A stretch of 64,000 nucleotides of DNA from NCBI GenBank assembly GCA_036501825.1, contig DASXZP010000005.1:1-64000 (forward strand), given 5' to 3'. The position numbers were made by a program, and so were the translations under genes. Shown one piece after another: positions 54,424-62,470 of the stretch (within the stretch, counting starts at the first letter, position 1; each line of letters begins with the position of its first letter). This DNA is from JAFECT01 sp036501825 (GTDB lineage Bacteria > Pseudomonadota > Alphaproteobacteria > Caulobacterales > Caulobacteraceae). Below the pieces are notes generated by a model. That model made no database searches and was not told the DNA's origin. It saw only the letters and a program-made list of their open reading frames with translations.

Positions 54424-54855
54424 TCAGTTGGCGACGATCGAGAGCGAGATGGTCGCCGGCGCGGGGCCGCCGTTCGGTTCGAAAAACAGTTCCTGCTTGT
54501 CGACGGCCGCCGTCGCCGACGTCTGGATGGGCGTGACGCCGCTCGACTGCACAGCCACCGTCTGGTTGCCGACCACGAAGTCGCCGCTGACGCCGGCGGG
54601 CGTGGTGGCATAGACGGTGTATCCGTTGCCGTTGTTGCAGAGCTCACTCAGCTGGCCCAGGTGGAGCTTCTTCTGGTTGCCGTTGCCGTTGTTGGGGTTG
54701 CCCTGGCTGTTCAGGTTGACGTTGCAGATAAGCGGCACGACGCCGCGCAACTGGATGGTCCAGGTCGCCGCGCCCGCGCCCCCCGCGCTTCCGGCGACGC
54801 CGACGCCGACGGCAAGGGCCGCCGCGGCCGACGCAAATTTGGTCAAGGTCTTCAT
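54424..54855 (-). CDS. Small secreted pilin-like protein on the opposite strand (tenth subunit)
   Basis: 143 residues from the ATG at 54855 (a TTG two codons earlier is also possible). The signal peptide ends GAGAA. Mature: ATWTIQLRGVVPLICNVNL, second Cys in LSELCNNGNGYTVYATTP, end ATISLSIVAN. The first strand, cysteine pair and final strand follow the subunit pattern of the operon on the plus strand, and it is convergent with the operon's tip gene. An Asn/Gly-rich insert (NSQGNPNNGNGN) is unusual. It may be an alternative or terminating subunit under separate control. Confidence 0.75.
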   Translation of the reverse strand: MKTLTKFASAAAALAVGVGVAGSAGGAGAATWTIQLRGVVPLICNVNLNSQGNPNNGNGNQKKLHLGQLSELCNNGNGYTVYATTPAGVSGDFVVGNQTVAVQSSGVTPIQTSATAAVDKQELFFEPNGGPAPATISLSIVAN

Positions 54856-55028
54856 CGCCAAGTTCCTCGGGGTTGGCTGAAAGGATGCCTGACTATTGCG
54901 TGACTGCTTTTAATTTGACGTGCAGAGGCGTGGTTAAACGCACGTACACCACGTTAGATGGGACAATTTATGCTTTGTTATTCGTGTCGGCGCAGCGCGA
55001 ATACCCGATGAATACATGGCTTTCATGC
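54856..55028. promoter_or_regulatory. Promoter region of the minus-strand pilin-like gene
   Basis: AT-rich stretch upstream of 54855 on the minus strand. No repeat or strong box was recognised. It separates that gene from the terminator of the tadG-tadE-tadE unit. Confidence 0.35.
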
Positions 55029-55065
55029 GAAAACGGGCCGCCCCCTTGCGGGAAGCCGGCCCGTT
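55027..55065 (-). terminator. Rho-independent terminator of the second tadG-tadE-tadE unit
   Basis: Perfect nine-base stem AACGGGCCG (55032-55040) / CGGCCCGTT (55057-55065), read on the minus strand with TTTCGC after the stem. It lies 44 bases beyond the stop at 55109 of the last gene in the unit. Confidence 0.8.
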
Positions 55066-55108
55066 GATTTGGTTCCGACCGCGCCGAAAGCGTGGCGCGA
55101 TTGTCACA

Positions 55109-55501
55109 TCAGGGATAGCAGGCCGACGTCGAGACCGGCACGTTGATGGTCCGCGATCCGACATTCATCCCGTAGGTGACCGTCCCGGTGACCGTGTGGC
55201 CGCAACCGCTCGTGCTGTAGACAAAGGCTGGCGACACGCTGGGGCCGGCATAGTGGCTGGTCGCGTACGCCTGGGTCACCGAAGCACTGGTACAGACCGT
55301 CGTCTGAATCGAGGCGCAACGCGCCGCCGCTTCGGAGGCGTAATGCATGCTGGACACGGTGAACACCAGGTTCGCGGTGAACATCGCGCCCACGGTCAGC
55401 GCGATGAAGGCGGGCACGACCATGGCGAACTCGAGAGCAGCGGCCCCGTCGCTGTGGCGCAGAGTCCGCAGCTTGCGGATCATGCGGCGGAGCGCGCTCA
55501 T
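55109..55501 (-). CDS. TadE-family minor pilin (module 2, short)
   Basis: 130 residues. The leader ends HSDG before AAALEFAMVVPAFIALTVGAMFTANLVFTV (TadE segment with Glu five residues in). The C-terminal half has YATSHYAGPSVSPAFVYS and ends STSACYP, matching the module 1 protein at 40728-41117. The ATG overlaps the stop of the longer TadE gene by four bases. Confidence 0.87.
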   Translation of the reverse strand: MSALRRMIRKLRTLRHSDGAAALEFAMVVPAFIALTVGAMFTANLVFTVSSMHYASEAAARCASIQTTVCTSASVTQAYATSHYAGPSVSPAFVYSTSGCGHTVTGTVTYGMNVGSRTINVPVSTSACYP

Positions 55502-56067
55502 CCGAGCCTCATATAGGTTGTCTTGCTCATCGCGGTGGCAAAGGCGCTGGCGACCGTTATGCCCGGGAAGATCGGCGCGTAGGTATAGCTCGTCTGAATC
55601 ACAATGTAGTCGCCCGGCGCGGATGTGCCTCCGACCGAGCTGCAGCTCGAGGGCTTGCTGGCGGCCGCACTCACATAGACCAACGCGCCTGCAGAGTTGA
55701 CGCAGTACCAGCCTTCAGACGGATAGCCTGACGCGATCGTGACGTTGGTCCCCAGTGAGGTCGCCTGCACCGCCTGGGTGACCGCCGCGCTCATGCTCGG
55801 ACAAGCGGTGGTGGCGGGAATGTGCGACGTGTCGCAAGTCTTCCAGGCCGCCTGGGCGCCCATCTGGGCCGCGTTTTCGACTTCCATGTGTTTGAACGCG
55901 TAGATGCCGACGTCGACCGCGTTCAGGAGCGCCACGGAGAGTGTGCCGGCGATAAGGGCGAACTCGATGGCGGCGAGCCCTCCCTCATCACGGCCAAAGG
56001 TGCGCAGAAGGCCGAACGGCCTCCTGCGCTTGATCTCTCGGACGAGACTTTCAATCGAACGCTTCAT
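55498..56067 (-). CDS. TadE-family minor pilin (module 2, long)
   Basis: 189 residues. DEGGLAAIEFALIAGTLSVALLNAVDVGIYAFKHMEVENAAQ is the pilin-like segment. VIQTSYTYAPIFPGITVASAF near the C-terminus matches the module 1 counterpart at 41122-41673. Cysteines at CDTS, ACPS, WYCV and PSSC probably form disulfides in the periplasm. It is nine bases from the tadG of this module. Confidence 0.88.
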   Translation of the reverse strand: MKRSIESLVREIKRRRPFGLLRTFGRDEGGLAAIEFALIAGTLSVALLNAVDVGIYAFKHMEVENAAQMGAQAAWKTCDTSHIPATTACPSMSAAVTQAVQATSLGTNVTIASGYPSEGWYCVNSAGALVYVSAAASKPSSCSSVGGTSAPGDYIVIQTSYTYAPIFPGITVASAFATAMSKTTYMRLG

Positions 56068-56076
56068 CGTGTGTTC

Positions 56077-57441
56077 CTAGGAAACGAGGCCGCCGCGACC
56101 GCCGACGAGGGCGCTCGGCTGGGTGAGGCCCGCCTCCGCACATTGGCCCTCGTCCAAGATCTGGCCAGTGCCGTTGATGGTGATGTTGTCGACGACGATG
56201 CTGAAACAGGACGCGCCGTTGGAGGACTTGTTGACGATGCCTGAGAAGGTCACGCTCGAGTGCGGCAGATAGACCAGTCCCGTGATGTCCCAGGTTGGGC
56301 TGTTGCCGGCGGCCGAGATGTCGACGCCCGTGGTTAGGCTCGGATCCTGGTAGAGCGCCACGCCCGACCACGTTCCCGACGTCGGCGCCTGGATGTCCAG
56401 CGTGCCCCCGCCCGTGGGCGCATGGGTGTAGCTCCCGCTGGTGCCTGAGAAGATAACCGTGAGGTTCGAACCAGCCGCAGTCGCCAACTTATAGCCGTTG
56501 GTGTCGAGCTGACCATTTTCGATCACCAGGACCGTCGGGCCGCTCGACGACGTGATGGTCGTATCCCCGGTAAGCTGCATGTCGCCGCACACCGTGACGA
56601 CGCTGCCCCAAGACTTGGCGCCGGAGAACTGATTGCTGGCGGGAAGGGCCGGATCATTATGTTTCGCCGGCTCCTGGGGGTAGGTCCCCGCACAGGGGTT
56701 GGACGGAATGTGGGTCGCCAGGCTGGCATACGGGTCCACTACGGTGGGCACGCCATCCTCCGAGGTCACGCCGCAGCCCGAATTGGTGCCATGCGCGTCG
56801 CCATAGCCGGCGCCGAGGTTGTGGCCGCTGCACGACGAATTGGTATTCGACATGACGTTGCAGCCGTTCATGTTCGCGAAGGGCACGCCGTTGGCGTCTA
56901 TGCCGTCCGACGTGCCGCTCGAGGCGAGGGCCAGGATACAATAGTCGCGGGTCGCACCCGCTTGCTTAGCAATCGCCGTCGCCGTCAGCTGCTTCCCGAA
57001 GCCGCCGTTGTACGTGGCGTCGCCGTGATAGCCGCCGACCTGCGCCATGAACAGGGGCACGGTCTTAGTGATGGTGACACTGTAACAGGTGTTTCCGCCG
57101 CCAGGGCACGTCGCGCTGTTCGAGGATGTGACCGTTACGGTGTTCGAACCGTCACTGAAGCCGTAGAGGGCGCTAACGGCCTTTGCTTCGGTCGCGTAGG
57201 TCGCCGTGCCGTTAGTGGCCGCCGCGCTCGCCGCAGAATCCGCAGCGTTCTGCATCGAGCGCTGGGTTTGATCCCAGTAGGACGTTTCGAACCCCAGGGC
57301 GAAGATCCCAATGAGAACCGGCAGGATCAGCGCCGACATGATTGCGATATTGCCTCGCCGATCGCCAGCGAAGGCGCACGATTTGGACGCGGCTACGCGG
57401 ACGAGACGCTGCAAGCAGGAGTTAAAGCCGACATTGCGCAT
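56077..57441 (-). CDS. TadG-family protein with C-terminal beta-solenoid-like domain (module 2)
   Basis: 454 residues. N-terminal DRRGNIAIMSALILPVLIGIFALGFETSYWDQTQRSMQNAADSAASAAA is the TadG pilin segment. It has no von Willebrand A motif. The C-terminal third has VLVIENGQLDTNGYKLATAAGSNLTVIFSG and GNSPTWDITGLVYLPHSSVTF, aligning with module 1 TadG (VLVIKNGTLDLNGG, GNSPTWNVTGLIYMP). The ATG is preceded by GGAGG. It heads a tadG-tadE-tadE unit with the same order and sizes as module 1, on the other side of the fimbrial operon. Confidence 0.88.
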   Translation of the reverse strand: MRNVGFNSCLQRLVRVAASKSCAFAGDRRGNIAIMSALILPVLIGIFALGFETSYWDQTQRSMQNAADSAASAAATNGTATYATEAKAVSALYGFSDGSNTVTVTSSNSATCPGGGNTCYSVTITKTVPLFMAQVGGYHGDATYNGGFGKQLTATAIAKQAGATRDYCILALASSGTSDGIDANGVPFANMNGCNVMSNTNSSCSGHNLGAGYGDAHGTNSGCGVTSEDGVPTVVDPYASLATHIPSNPCAGTYPQEPAKHNDPALPASNQFSGAKSWGSVVTVCGDMQLTGDTTITSSSGPTVLVIENGQLDTNGYKLATAAGSNLTVIFSGTSGSYTHAPTGGGTLDIQAPTSGTWSGVALYQDPSLTTGVDISAAGNSPTWDITGLVYLPHSSVTFSGIVNKSSNGASCFSIVVDNITINGTGQILDEGQCAEAGLTQPSALVGGRGGLVS

Positions 57442-57758
57442 GACCGCCTCCAGGCCGACGACGGGTTCCTGATGATGCTTATTCTGCGCGAGACAGCCCT
57501 AACGGACCTGTAACAGCCTAGAAAAACGGCGAATTAATCATGTCCAACATTGGGCAGCGAGCGGCGCGCGGCCGCAAGCCTCGAAAACAAACTCCGTGGT
57601 AACGGTGTGGAATGCCTTGTGCGCCCCGGAAAGCGGACTTCGGACGGTAAATCAAATTAACTTGGATAACGGCCCTTAACCCTTTGCTTGCACGGTTCCT
57701 TATCCGAGTTCGACCATTGTGTCGGCAACTTGAAACTCACTGGGCATTGGAGCGGGCC
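57442..57758. promoter_or_regulatory. Divergent promoter region between tadG module 2 and tadE/tadG module 3
   Basis: About 320 bases. TCCAACATTGGG at 57543-57554 includes the dyad CCAA-CA-TTGG and differs by one base from the reverse complement of the pilA-region site at 35615-35626. Several TTAAC half-sites occur (about 57657-57690), including CCCTTAACCC. Neither a small gene nor an RNA gene is evident. Confidence 0.55.
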
Positions 57759-58241
57759 ATGAAGCCGGCCATCTTGCGCGCAAGACTAAGCGCGGCATTC
57801 CAGTCTGCTCGCGTATTCCGCGGGGACGCCTCCGGCGCCTCGGCGGTGGAGTTCGCCCTCGTCGTGCCGTTCCTGTTGTTCCTGGTCGTCGGCCTGTTTC
57901 AGTTCGGCATCACCATCAACAACTATCTGGAACTGACCGACGGCGTCCGCTCCGGCGGCCGCACCTTCGCCATCGCCCGAACCAATGCGACGCCCTATAC
58001 ATCGTCGGTCGCCGCCGTGAAGAGTTCGGCGGCAAACCTGACGGGGGCAAACGTCACCGTGACCCTGTCGGTCAACGGTACGGGCTGCTCGAGCGACTCG
58101 GCGTGCACCACCGCCCTCGCCACCGCGTCGGGCGGCACGGCGACCGCCACTGCCACGTACCCGTGTAGCCTGTCCATCATGGGCGTGAACTTCGCGCCCA
58201 GTTGCACCCTCACCTCCACAACCTCGGACCTGATCGAATGA
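57759..58241 (+). CDS. TadE-family minor pilin (module 3)
   Basis: 160 residues. The leader is followed by GASAVEFALVVPFLLFLVVGLFQFGITINNYLELTDGVRSGGR, a textbook TadE segment. GGAG seven bases upstream supports the ATG at 57759; an upstream start at 57684 lacks this. The C-terminal half carries two cysteine pairs (GTGCSSDSACT, YPCS...SCTL). Its stop overlaps the tadG start by four bases. It is not closely similar to the modules 1 and 2 TadE proteins outside the hydrophobic segment. Confidence 0.9.
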   Translation: MKPAILRARLSAAFQSARVFRGDASGASAVEFALVVPFLLFLVVGLFQFGITINNYLELTDGVRSGGRTFAIARTNATPYTSSVAAVKSSAANLTGANVTVTLSVNGTGCSSDSACTTALATASGGTATATATYPCSLSIMGVNFAPSCTLTSTTSDLIE

Positions 58242-59581
58242 GAACGAATCCTCTCTTCGCTGGCCGCAAGCTCTTCCGCCGCTTTGGCGCCTCCGAGCGC
58301 GGGGCTACCGCGATTATCGTCGCTCTGATGATGACCACCATCGTCGGAATGGTCGGCTTCGTCATCGACGTCGGCCACGTTATGTACGTGCAACGCCAGT
58401 TGCAGGCGGCGACCGATTCCGCCGCGCTGGCGGGCGCCCACGACATCAACTGCTGCACCACCGGCGGCTCCGCTGTCACTCTCGCCAACAGCTACAGCGC
58501 CTCCGTGGGCAGCCGGAACGCCATCGGCGGCGGCGTCACCGCGACCATGCTCAGCGGCTACCCGCAGCTCAAGTGCCTGACCTCGACCGGCGTTTCGTGC
58601 ACCGGCTCGGACAACGCGAACGCGATTGTGGTCAAGCAACAGGCCGTGGTGCCGATGTGGTTCGCCCAGATCCTGGGCCTGCACAACATGACGATCACCG
58701 CGCAATCGACCGCGGGCGTCACCGGCGGTCCGCCGAAGTCGCTCGACATCGAACTGGTGCTCGACACCACCGCGTCTATGAACACGACGGATTCGAACTG
58801 CTCGATCAAAAACGCGACGCGCCTGCAATGCGCGGAAGCCGGCGCCCAGCAGCTGCTGAGCTCGCTCTCGACCACGGCGGACCAGGTCGGGATCATGACC
58901 TTCCCCGGCGTGACCAACTCCACCCAGGCGGCCAAGGACTACGACTGCAGCTCGGGCTCGCCGACCATCACCTCCTATAAGAGCTCGCCCGACTATACGG
59001 TCCTGGCGTTGGCCAACAACTTCAAGTCCTCGCCCACGGCGAGCTCGTTGGACGCCAGCGCCAACGTCGTGCGTGCGGTGGGCGGCGGCGGCACGAACTG
59101 CAACGCCGGTCTGAGCGCAGTGGGGGGCTATGGCACCTACTACGCCGACGCCATGACCACGGCGCAGTCGAACCTGACCACCACCGGCCGCTCCGGCGTC
59201 CAGAAGGTCATCATCCTGCTCAGCGACGGCGACGCCAACGCCACGTCGAGCAACATGCCGACCGGCAAGGCGTCCAACCAGTGCCACGAAGCGGTCACCG
59301 CGGCTCAGAGCGCGGCGGCGGCGGGGACCTGGGTCTATACGATCGCCTACGGCGCCTCGACCTCGTCGACCGGCAGTTGCTCGACCGACACGACGCATAT
59401 TGCGGCGTGCTCGGCCCTGCAGCAGATGGCGTCCAACGCCCAGTTCTTCTACTCGGACAACTCCGGCGGCACCGGCGGGTGCAACTCGGCGGCCCAGTCG
59501 GCTTCCGAGCTGGTCTCGATCTTCAAGAACATCGGCTCCTCGTTCGGCTCGCCGCGCCTGTTGCCCGACAACACCACCTGA
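58238..59581 (+). CDS. TadG-family protein with von Willebrand A domain (module 3)
   Basis: 447 residues. The N-terminal ERGATAIIVALMMTTIVGMVGFVIDVGHVMYVQRQLQAATDSAALAGA is the TadG segment. From about residue 170 a von Willebrand A domain begins with LDIELVLDTTASMN (the metal-site DxTxS form), with VKVIILLSDGDAN-like QKVIILLSDGDANAT later (the conserved Asp) and a long TIAYGAS strand. It ends in a region with paired cysteines. TadG with this domain is the common type in Tad loci; here it stands apart from the cpa operon. Role in adhesion or pilus termination is inferred. Confidence 0.92.
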   Translation: MRTNPLFAGRKLFRRFGASERGATAIIVALMMTTIVGMVGFVIDVGHVMYVQRQLQAATDSAALAGAHDINCCTTGGSAVTLANSYSASVGSRNAIGGGVTATMLSGYPQLKCLTSTGVSCTGSDNANAIVVKQQAVVPMWFAQILGLHNMTITAQSTAGVTGGPPKSLDIELVLDTTASMNTTDSNCSIKNATRLQCAEAGAQQLLSSLSTTADQVGIMTFPGVTNSTQAAKDYDCSSGSPTITSYKSSPDYTVLALANNFKSSPTASSLDASANVVRAVGGGGTNCNAGLSAVGGYGTYYADAMTTAQSNLTTTGRSGVQKVIILLSDGDANATSSNMPTGKASNQCHEAVTAAQSAAAAGTWVYTIAYGASTSSTGSCSTDTTHIAACSALQQMASNAQFFYSDNSGGTGGCNSAAQSASELVSIFKNIGSSFGSPRLLPDNTT

Positions 59582-59621
59582 CCGGGGCCTATCCCCCTAC
59601 CCCTGCTTGGTCAGTCCAAGG

Positions 59622-59653
59622 CGCCGCCCCCGCACCCCCGGGGGCGGCGTTCT
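59622..59653 (+). terminator. Rho-independent terminator of the tadE-tadG unit
   Basis: Perfect ten-base stem CGCCGCCCCC (59622-59631) / GGGGGCGGCG (59640-59649) with an eight-base loop, followed by TTCTT. It lies 40 bases after the tadG stop. Confidence 0.85.
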
Positions 59654-59851
59654 TGCTTCGATCGGTCGCAGCCCGGCCGAGCGCTTGCGCGCGCGGTTGT
59701 AAGTCTTTGAAATTACTGGGGTGAAATCTCCCCAAGGCGGGCGCCGTTCCCTGCGGGCCGTACCCAAGAGTCTCTATTTCGTATACCCGACATTGATTTG
59801 GGGGAACGCGGCTATGTATGGTCGCGCTTCGCGAGATTCTGAGAGTTCAAG
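59654..59851. promoter_or_regulatory. Leader/promoter region of the full-length LuxR-type regulator
   Basis: Contains GGGG/CCCC arms around GAAATCT at about 59718-59733 and CCCGACATTG at 59786-59795, a weak relative of the CCCAACATTGGG sites. GAGAG six bases before the TTG at 59852 is the likely ribosome-binding site. Confidence 0.35.
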
Positions 59852-60430
59852 TTGATTACGGACGATTCTCTCGAGCCGCAGGGGGCTGCGGACTGGGGCG
59901 GCCGATGGCTTGACGCGCACGGACTGGCGGTTGTCGTCCTGTCGCGCGATCTGGCCATGCTCTGGTCCTCACGCGCCGTGCAGGAGACGCTCAGCGCCGA
60001 CGGGCCCGTGCTCGTGCGCGACGGCTATCTGACCGGCTCGACCCGAGTTCATCAGACCCAGCTCTCCGCCCTGCTCGACCGCGCGGCGGCCGGCGCCGCT
60101 GCGGCGGATCTGTTCGACCATGTCGAGCCCGAGCGGCGGCTGATCCTCAGCGCCCGCGCCCTCGACGGCGCCATGATGCGCTTCGGCCTGTCGGTCCGGC
60201 GCGAGCGGCGCGAGATCATCCTGCCCGACCTCACCGGCGCCTTCGGGCTGACCAACGCCGAACAACTGATCGTGCGCCGGCTGATGCAGGGGTGGAGCGC
60301 CACCGACGTCGCCGACGACCTGGGCGCCGCGCTGCTCACGGTGCGCACCCACATCAAGCGCGCCTACGCCAAGCTGGGCGTGCATTCCAAGGAACAGCTG
60401 TTCGCCAAGCTGCTGGCGTTCGTCGGCTAA
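59852..60430 (+). CDS. LuxR-family regulator with N-terminal PAS-like sensor domain
   Basis: 192 residues from a TTG (GAGAG upstream; the nearby ATG at 59815 is in a frame that stops). Residues about 15-110 look like a small sensor domain (GLAVVVLSRDLAMLWSSRAVQETL...). Residues about 128-190 form a LuxR HTH: LTNAEQLIVRRLMQGWSATDVADDLGAALLTVRTHIKRAYAKLGVHSKEQLFAKL. The HTH is a close paralogue of the 92-aa protein at 43866-44144. It sits just after tadE/tadG module 3. Together the two bracket the fimbrial block. Confidence 0.88.
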   Translation: MITDDSLEPQGAADWGGRWLDAHGLAVVVLSRDLAMLWSSRAVQETLSADGPVLVRDGYLTGSTRVHQTQLSALLDRAAAGAAAADLFDHVEPERRLILSARALDGAMMRFGLSVRRERREIILPDLTGAFGLTNAEQLIVRRLMQGWSATDVADDLGAALLTVRTHIKRAYAKLGVHSKEQLFAKLLAFVG

Positions 60431-60452
60431 GACTTTACGTCGCGACGACGGC

Positions 60453-62099
60453 TCAGTGCGGCAAGCCGGGGATGCTGAACGGGATCGACGGCAGGTGCGG
60501 CGCGTCGGCGTGCTGGCTGCTGCTGCTGCGGCCCGCGGCGAGATTGCAGTCGCGCATCAGGGCGTCGTCGCCGTAGTCCTGGCAGCGCCGCAGCAGGCTG
60601 CTCACGTCGTCATCGCGTCCCGCCTGTTTCGCCACCGCGATCTGCAGCGACATGAACGGCTTTTCGTCGTTGTCGAAGCGGCGGATGCCGGCGCTGATGA
60701 TCTCGTCGGCAGGCCGGTTCACGCCGCGCCGCCACAGCATCCGCACGTGATCGACATAGCCCTGGATGCTCTGGTCGGGGTTCTGGTGCGCCTGGCGGAA
60801 CAGCCGGTCGGAGCCGTCGCCGTCGCCCATGTCGTCGTGCAGCCGCGCGTCTTCGTTGAGCACTACGGGCGCCGCGCCGAAACTGGTCCGCTTCGCCTCG
60901 GTGATGGCGGCCTTGGCGCCGGGATAGTCGCCCGCGGCGCGCGCCTTCATCGCGCGGTAGACCGCAGCCACGGTCACCTTCGCCTGCGCGTATTCCGGCG
61001 CGCCGCGCACGCTCTGCAACCAGGACGTCTGCTCATCGCGCAGTGGCGCCCCTTGTGGGTAAGCGTCGGCGGAATACTGCGCGATGCCTTTCTTGCGTTC
61101 TTCCGGCGCGCGGTGCTTGGGCTCGTCGTCGGAGGAACCGCGGCTGCGGCCCACGCTTTGAGCGAGGCTTCCGGCCGTTCGCAGCAGGTCGCCGGTCGAA
61201 GGCCGCGAACCGCCGATCAGCGACTGCATCGCCGCGGGGCTGACCGCAGACTTCAGGTCCTGGTCGAACTGCGATTGCTCTTCCTTGGTCTCCGCCTCGC
61301 GCTTCACAGCATCGGCCTGGATGGTGTCGAACACCTTGGCTGAGGCCGTGTCTGCCGAATAACCGGCGAGCGTGGCGAGGTCGTAGCCGATTGAATCCGC
61401 CTCATCCTCTTCGGCGCGGCTGTGCTGCGGCTGGCTCGAGTTGATGAAGTGCAGGAAGTCGTTGGTGGCGCTGGCGCGTTCGGCCGCCGTGGCGTTGAAC
61501 GCATCGACGCCGTTGCCGCCGGAGCGCAGGTTGGACACGCCCGCGGAGGCGGCGGATCCGATGACGAACAGCTCGCCCATGCGGCTGGTCAGATGCGCCT
61601 GGCGCGCCTCGCGCGCGCCCTTGGCGAAGTGGCCGAGACGCAGGTGGCCGAGTTCGTGCGCCAGGATGAAGGCGACTTCGTCGTCCGACTGCGCCTGCTC
61701 GAGCAGGCCGAAGGCGACCACGATCGAATTATCCGGCAGCGAATAGGCGTTGTAGAAATCGAGCCCGATCACGTGCACCTGCGGCGGTTCAGCCTTGGCG
61801 TAGGGCCAGCCGGCGTCGAGCTTGGCGACCATGGCCGAGATCTTCGCTTCGGTCTGCGGCATGTGCAGGCGGGCAGCCTGATAGCGGCCCTGGCTCATCG
61901 CGTCGGCGAGGCCGAGGGAGCCGGACCCGCCGCCTTTGCCGATGCCGAAATCACGGCCCTTGACCTGGCTCAGGAAGGTGCCGCGCTTGCCGGTGACGGT
62001 GAAGGCGTCGCCGCCGGACGCCGCCAGCGCCGGACCCGCGGCGGTGAACGCGGCGATCGCTACGCCCCCCAGAAAAAACCCTCGGCGCGACGCGTGCAT
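60453..62099 (-). CDS. M48-family zinc metalloprotease with twin-arginine-like signal
   Basis: 548 residues. The N-terminus MHASRRGFFLGGVAIAAFTAAGPALAA is a Tat-like signal peptide. The catalytic motif is ILAHELGHLRLGHF (HExxH, about residue 148), and the third ligand is likely the Glu in SRAEEDEADSIGYDLA (about 233). The C-terminal half is helical with repeat-like segments (ARAAGDYPGAKAAITEAKR), as in BepA/YfgC-type proteases that act in the periplasm on outer-membrane proteins. The ATG at 62099 is two bases from the upstream stop. Quality control of outer-membrane ushers, secretins or autotransporters is plausible. Confidence 0.88.
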   Translation of the reverse strand: MHASRRGFFLGGVAIAAFTAAGPALAASGGDAFTVTGKRGTFLSQVKGRDFGIGKGGGSGSLGLADAMSQGRYQAARLHMPQTEAKISAMVAKLDAGWPYAKAEPPQVHVIGLDFYNAYSLPDNSIVVAFGLLEQAQSDDEVAFILAHELGHLRLGHFAKGAREARQAHLTSRMGELFVIGSAASAGVSNLRSGGNGVDAFNATAAERASATNDFLHFINSSQPQHSRAEEDEADSIGYDLATLAGYSADTASAKVFDTIQADAVKREAETKEEQSQFDQDLKSAVSPAAMQSLIGGSRPSTGDLLRTAGSLAQSVGRSRGSSDDEPKHRAPEERKKGIAQYSADAYPQGAPLRDEQTSWLQSVRGAPEYAQAKVTVAAVYRAMKARAAGDYPGAKAAITEAKRTSFGAAPVVLNEDARLHDDMGDGDGSDRLFRQAHQNPDQSIQGYVDHVRMLWRRGVNRPADEIISAGIRRFDNDEKPFMSLQIAVAKQAGRDDDVSSLLRRCQDYGDDALMRDCNLAAGRSSSSQHADAPHLPSIPFSIPGLPH

Positions 62100-62101
62100 G
62101 C

Positions 62102-62470
62102 TCAGTGCCCGCCGCAATCCGAAGCCGAGCCCAGACCCATATTGGTGCCCGCATAGGCCGAGCCGCTGCCGCGCGAGGCGGTCTGCACCGGCTCGCACTT
62201 GGCTTCCAGCCCTTCGGTGTTCACGTCGAGGCCGCGCAGATAGACGGTCTTGCCGCCCACCTTGATGCCGATGCTCTTGCCCTTGCCGAGGCCCACGATG
62301 GCGGCCGGCAGCTTCACGTCGGTCGCGTTGAGGGTGCCCAAGGGCTGGCCGTTGGCGTCGAAGGTATGGACGCTGGGCCGCAGGAACTTGGTTACCCGGC
62401 CGAGGTCCCCGGCAAGCGCGGCGCTGGAAATCGTGACCAGGGCGAGGGCGACGAGACTAAGTCTCCACAT
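62102..62470 (-). CDS. Small secreted protein of unknown function between CHASE2 and M48 genes
   Basis: 122 residues, signal peptide ending AALAG. The mature part reads DLGRVTKFLRPSVHTFDANGQPLGTLNATDVKLPAAIVGLGKGKSIGIKVGGKTVYLRGLDV in pieces that look like a single small beta-barrel domain (SH3-like by eye), then a Gly/Ser-rich tail with two cysteines (AKCEP, SDCGGH). GGAGGA precedes the ATG at 62470. The start overlaps the upstream gene by 14 bases and the stop is two bases before the protease, so all three are co-expressed. I do not recognise the family. Confidence 0.8.
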   Translation of the reverse strand: MWRLSLVALALVTISSAALAGDLGRVTKFLRPSVHTFDANGQPLGTLNATDVKLPAAIVGLGKGKSIGIKVGGKTVYLRGLDVNTEGLEAKCEPVQTASRGSGSAYAGTNMGLGSASDCGGH

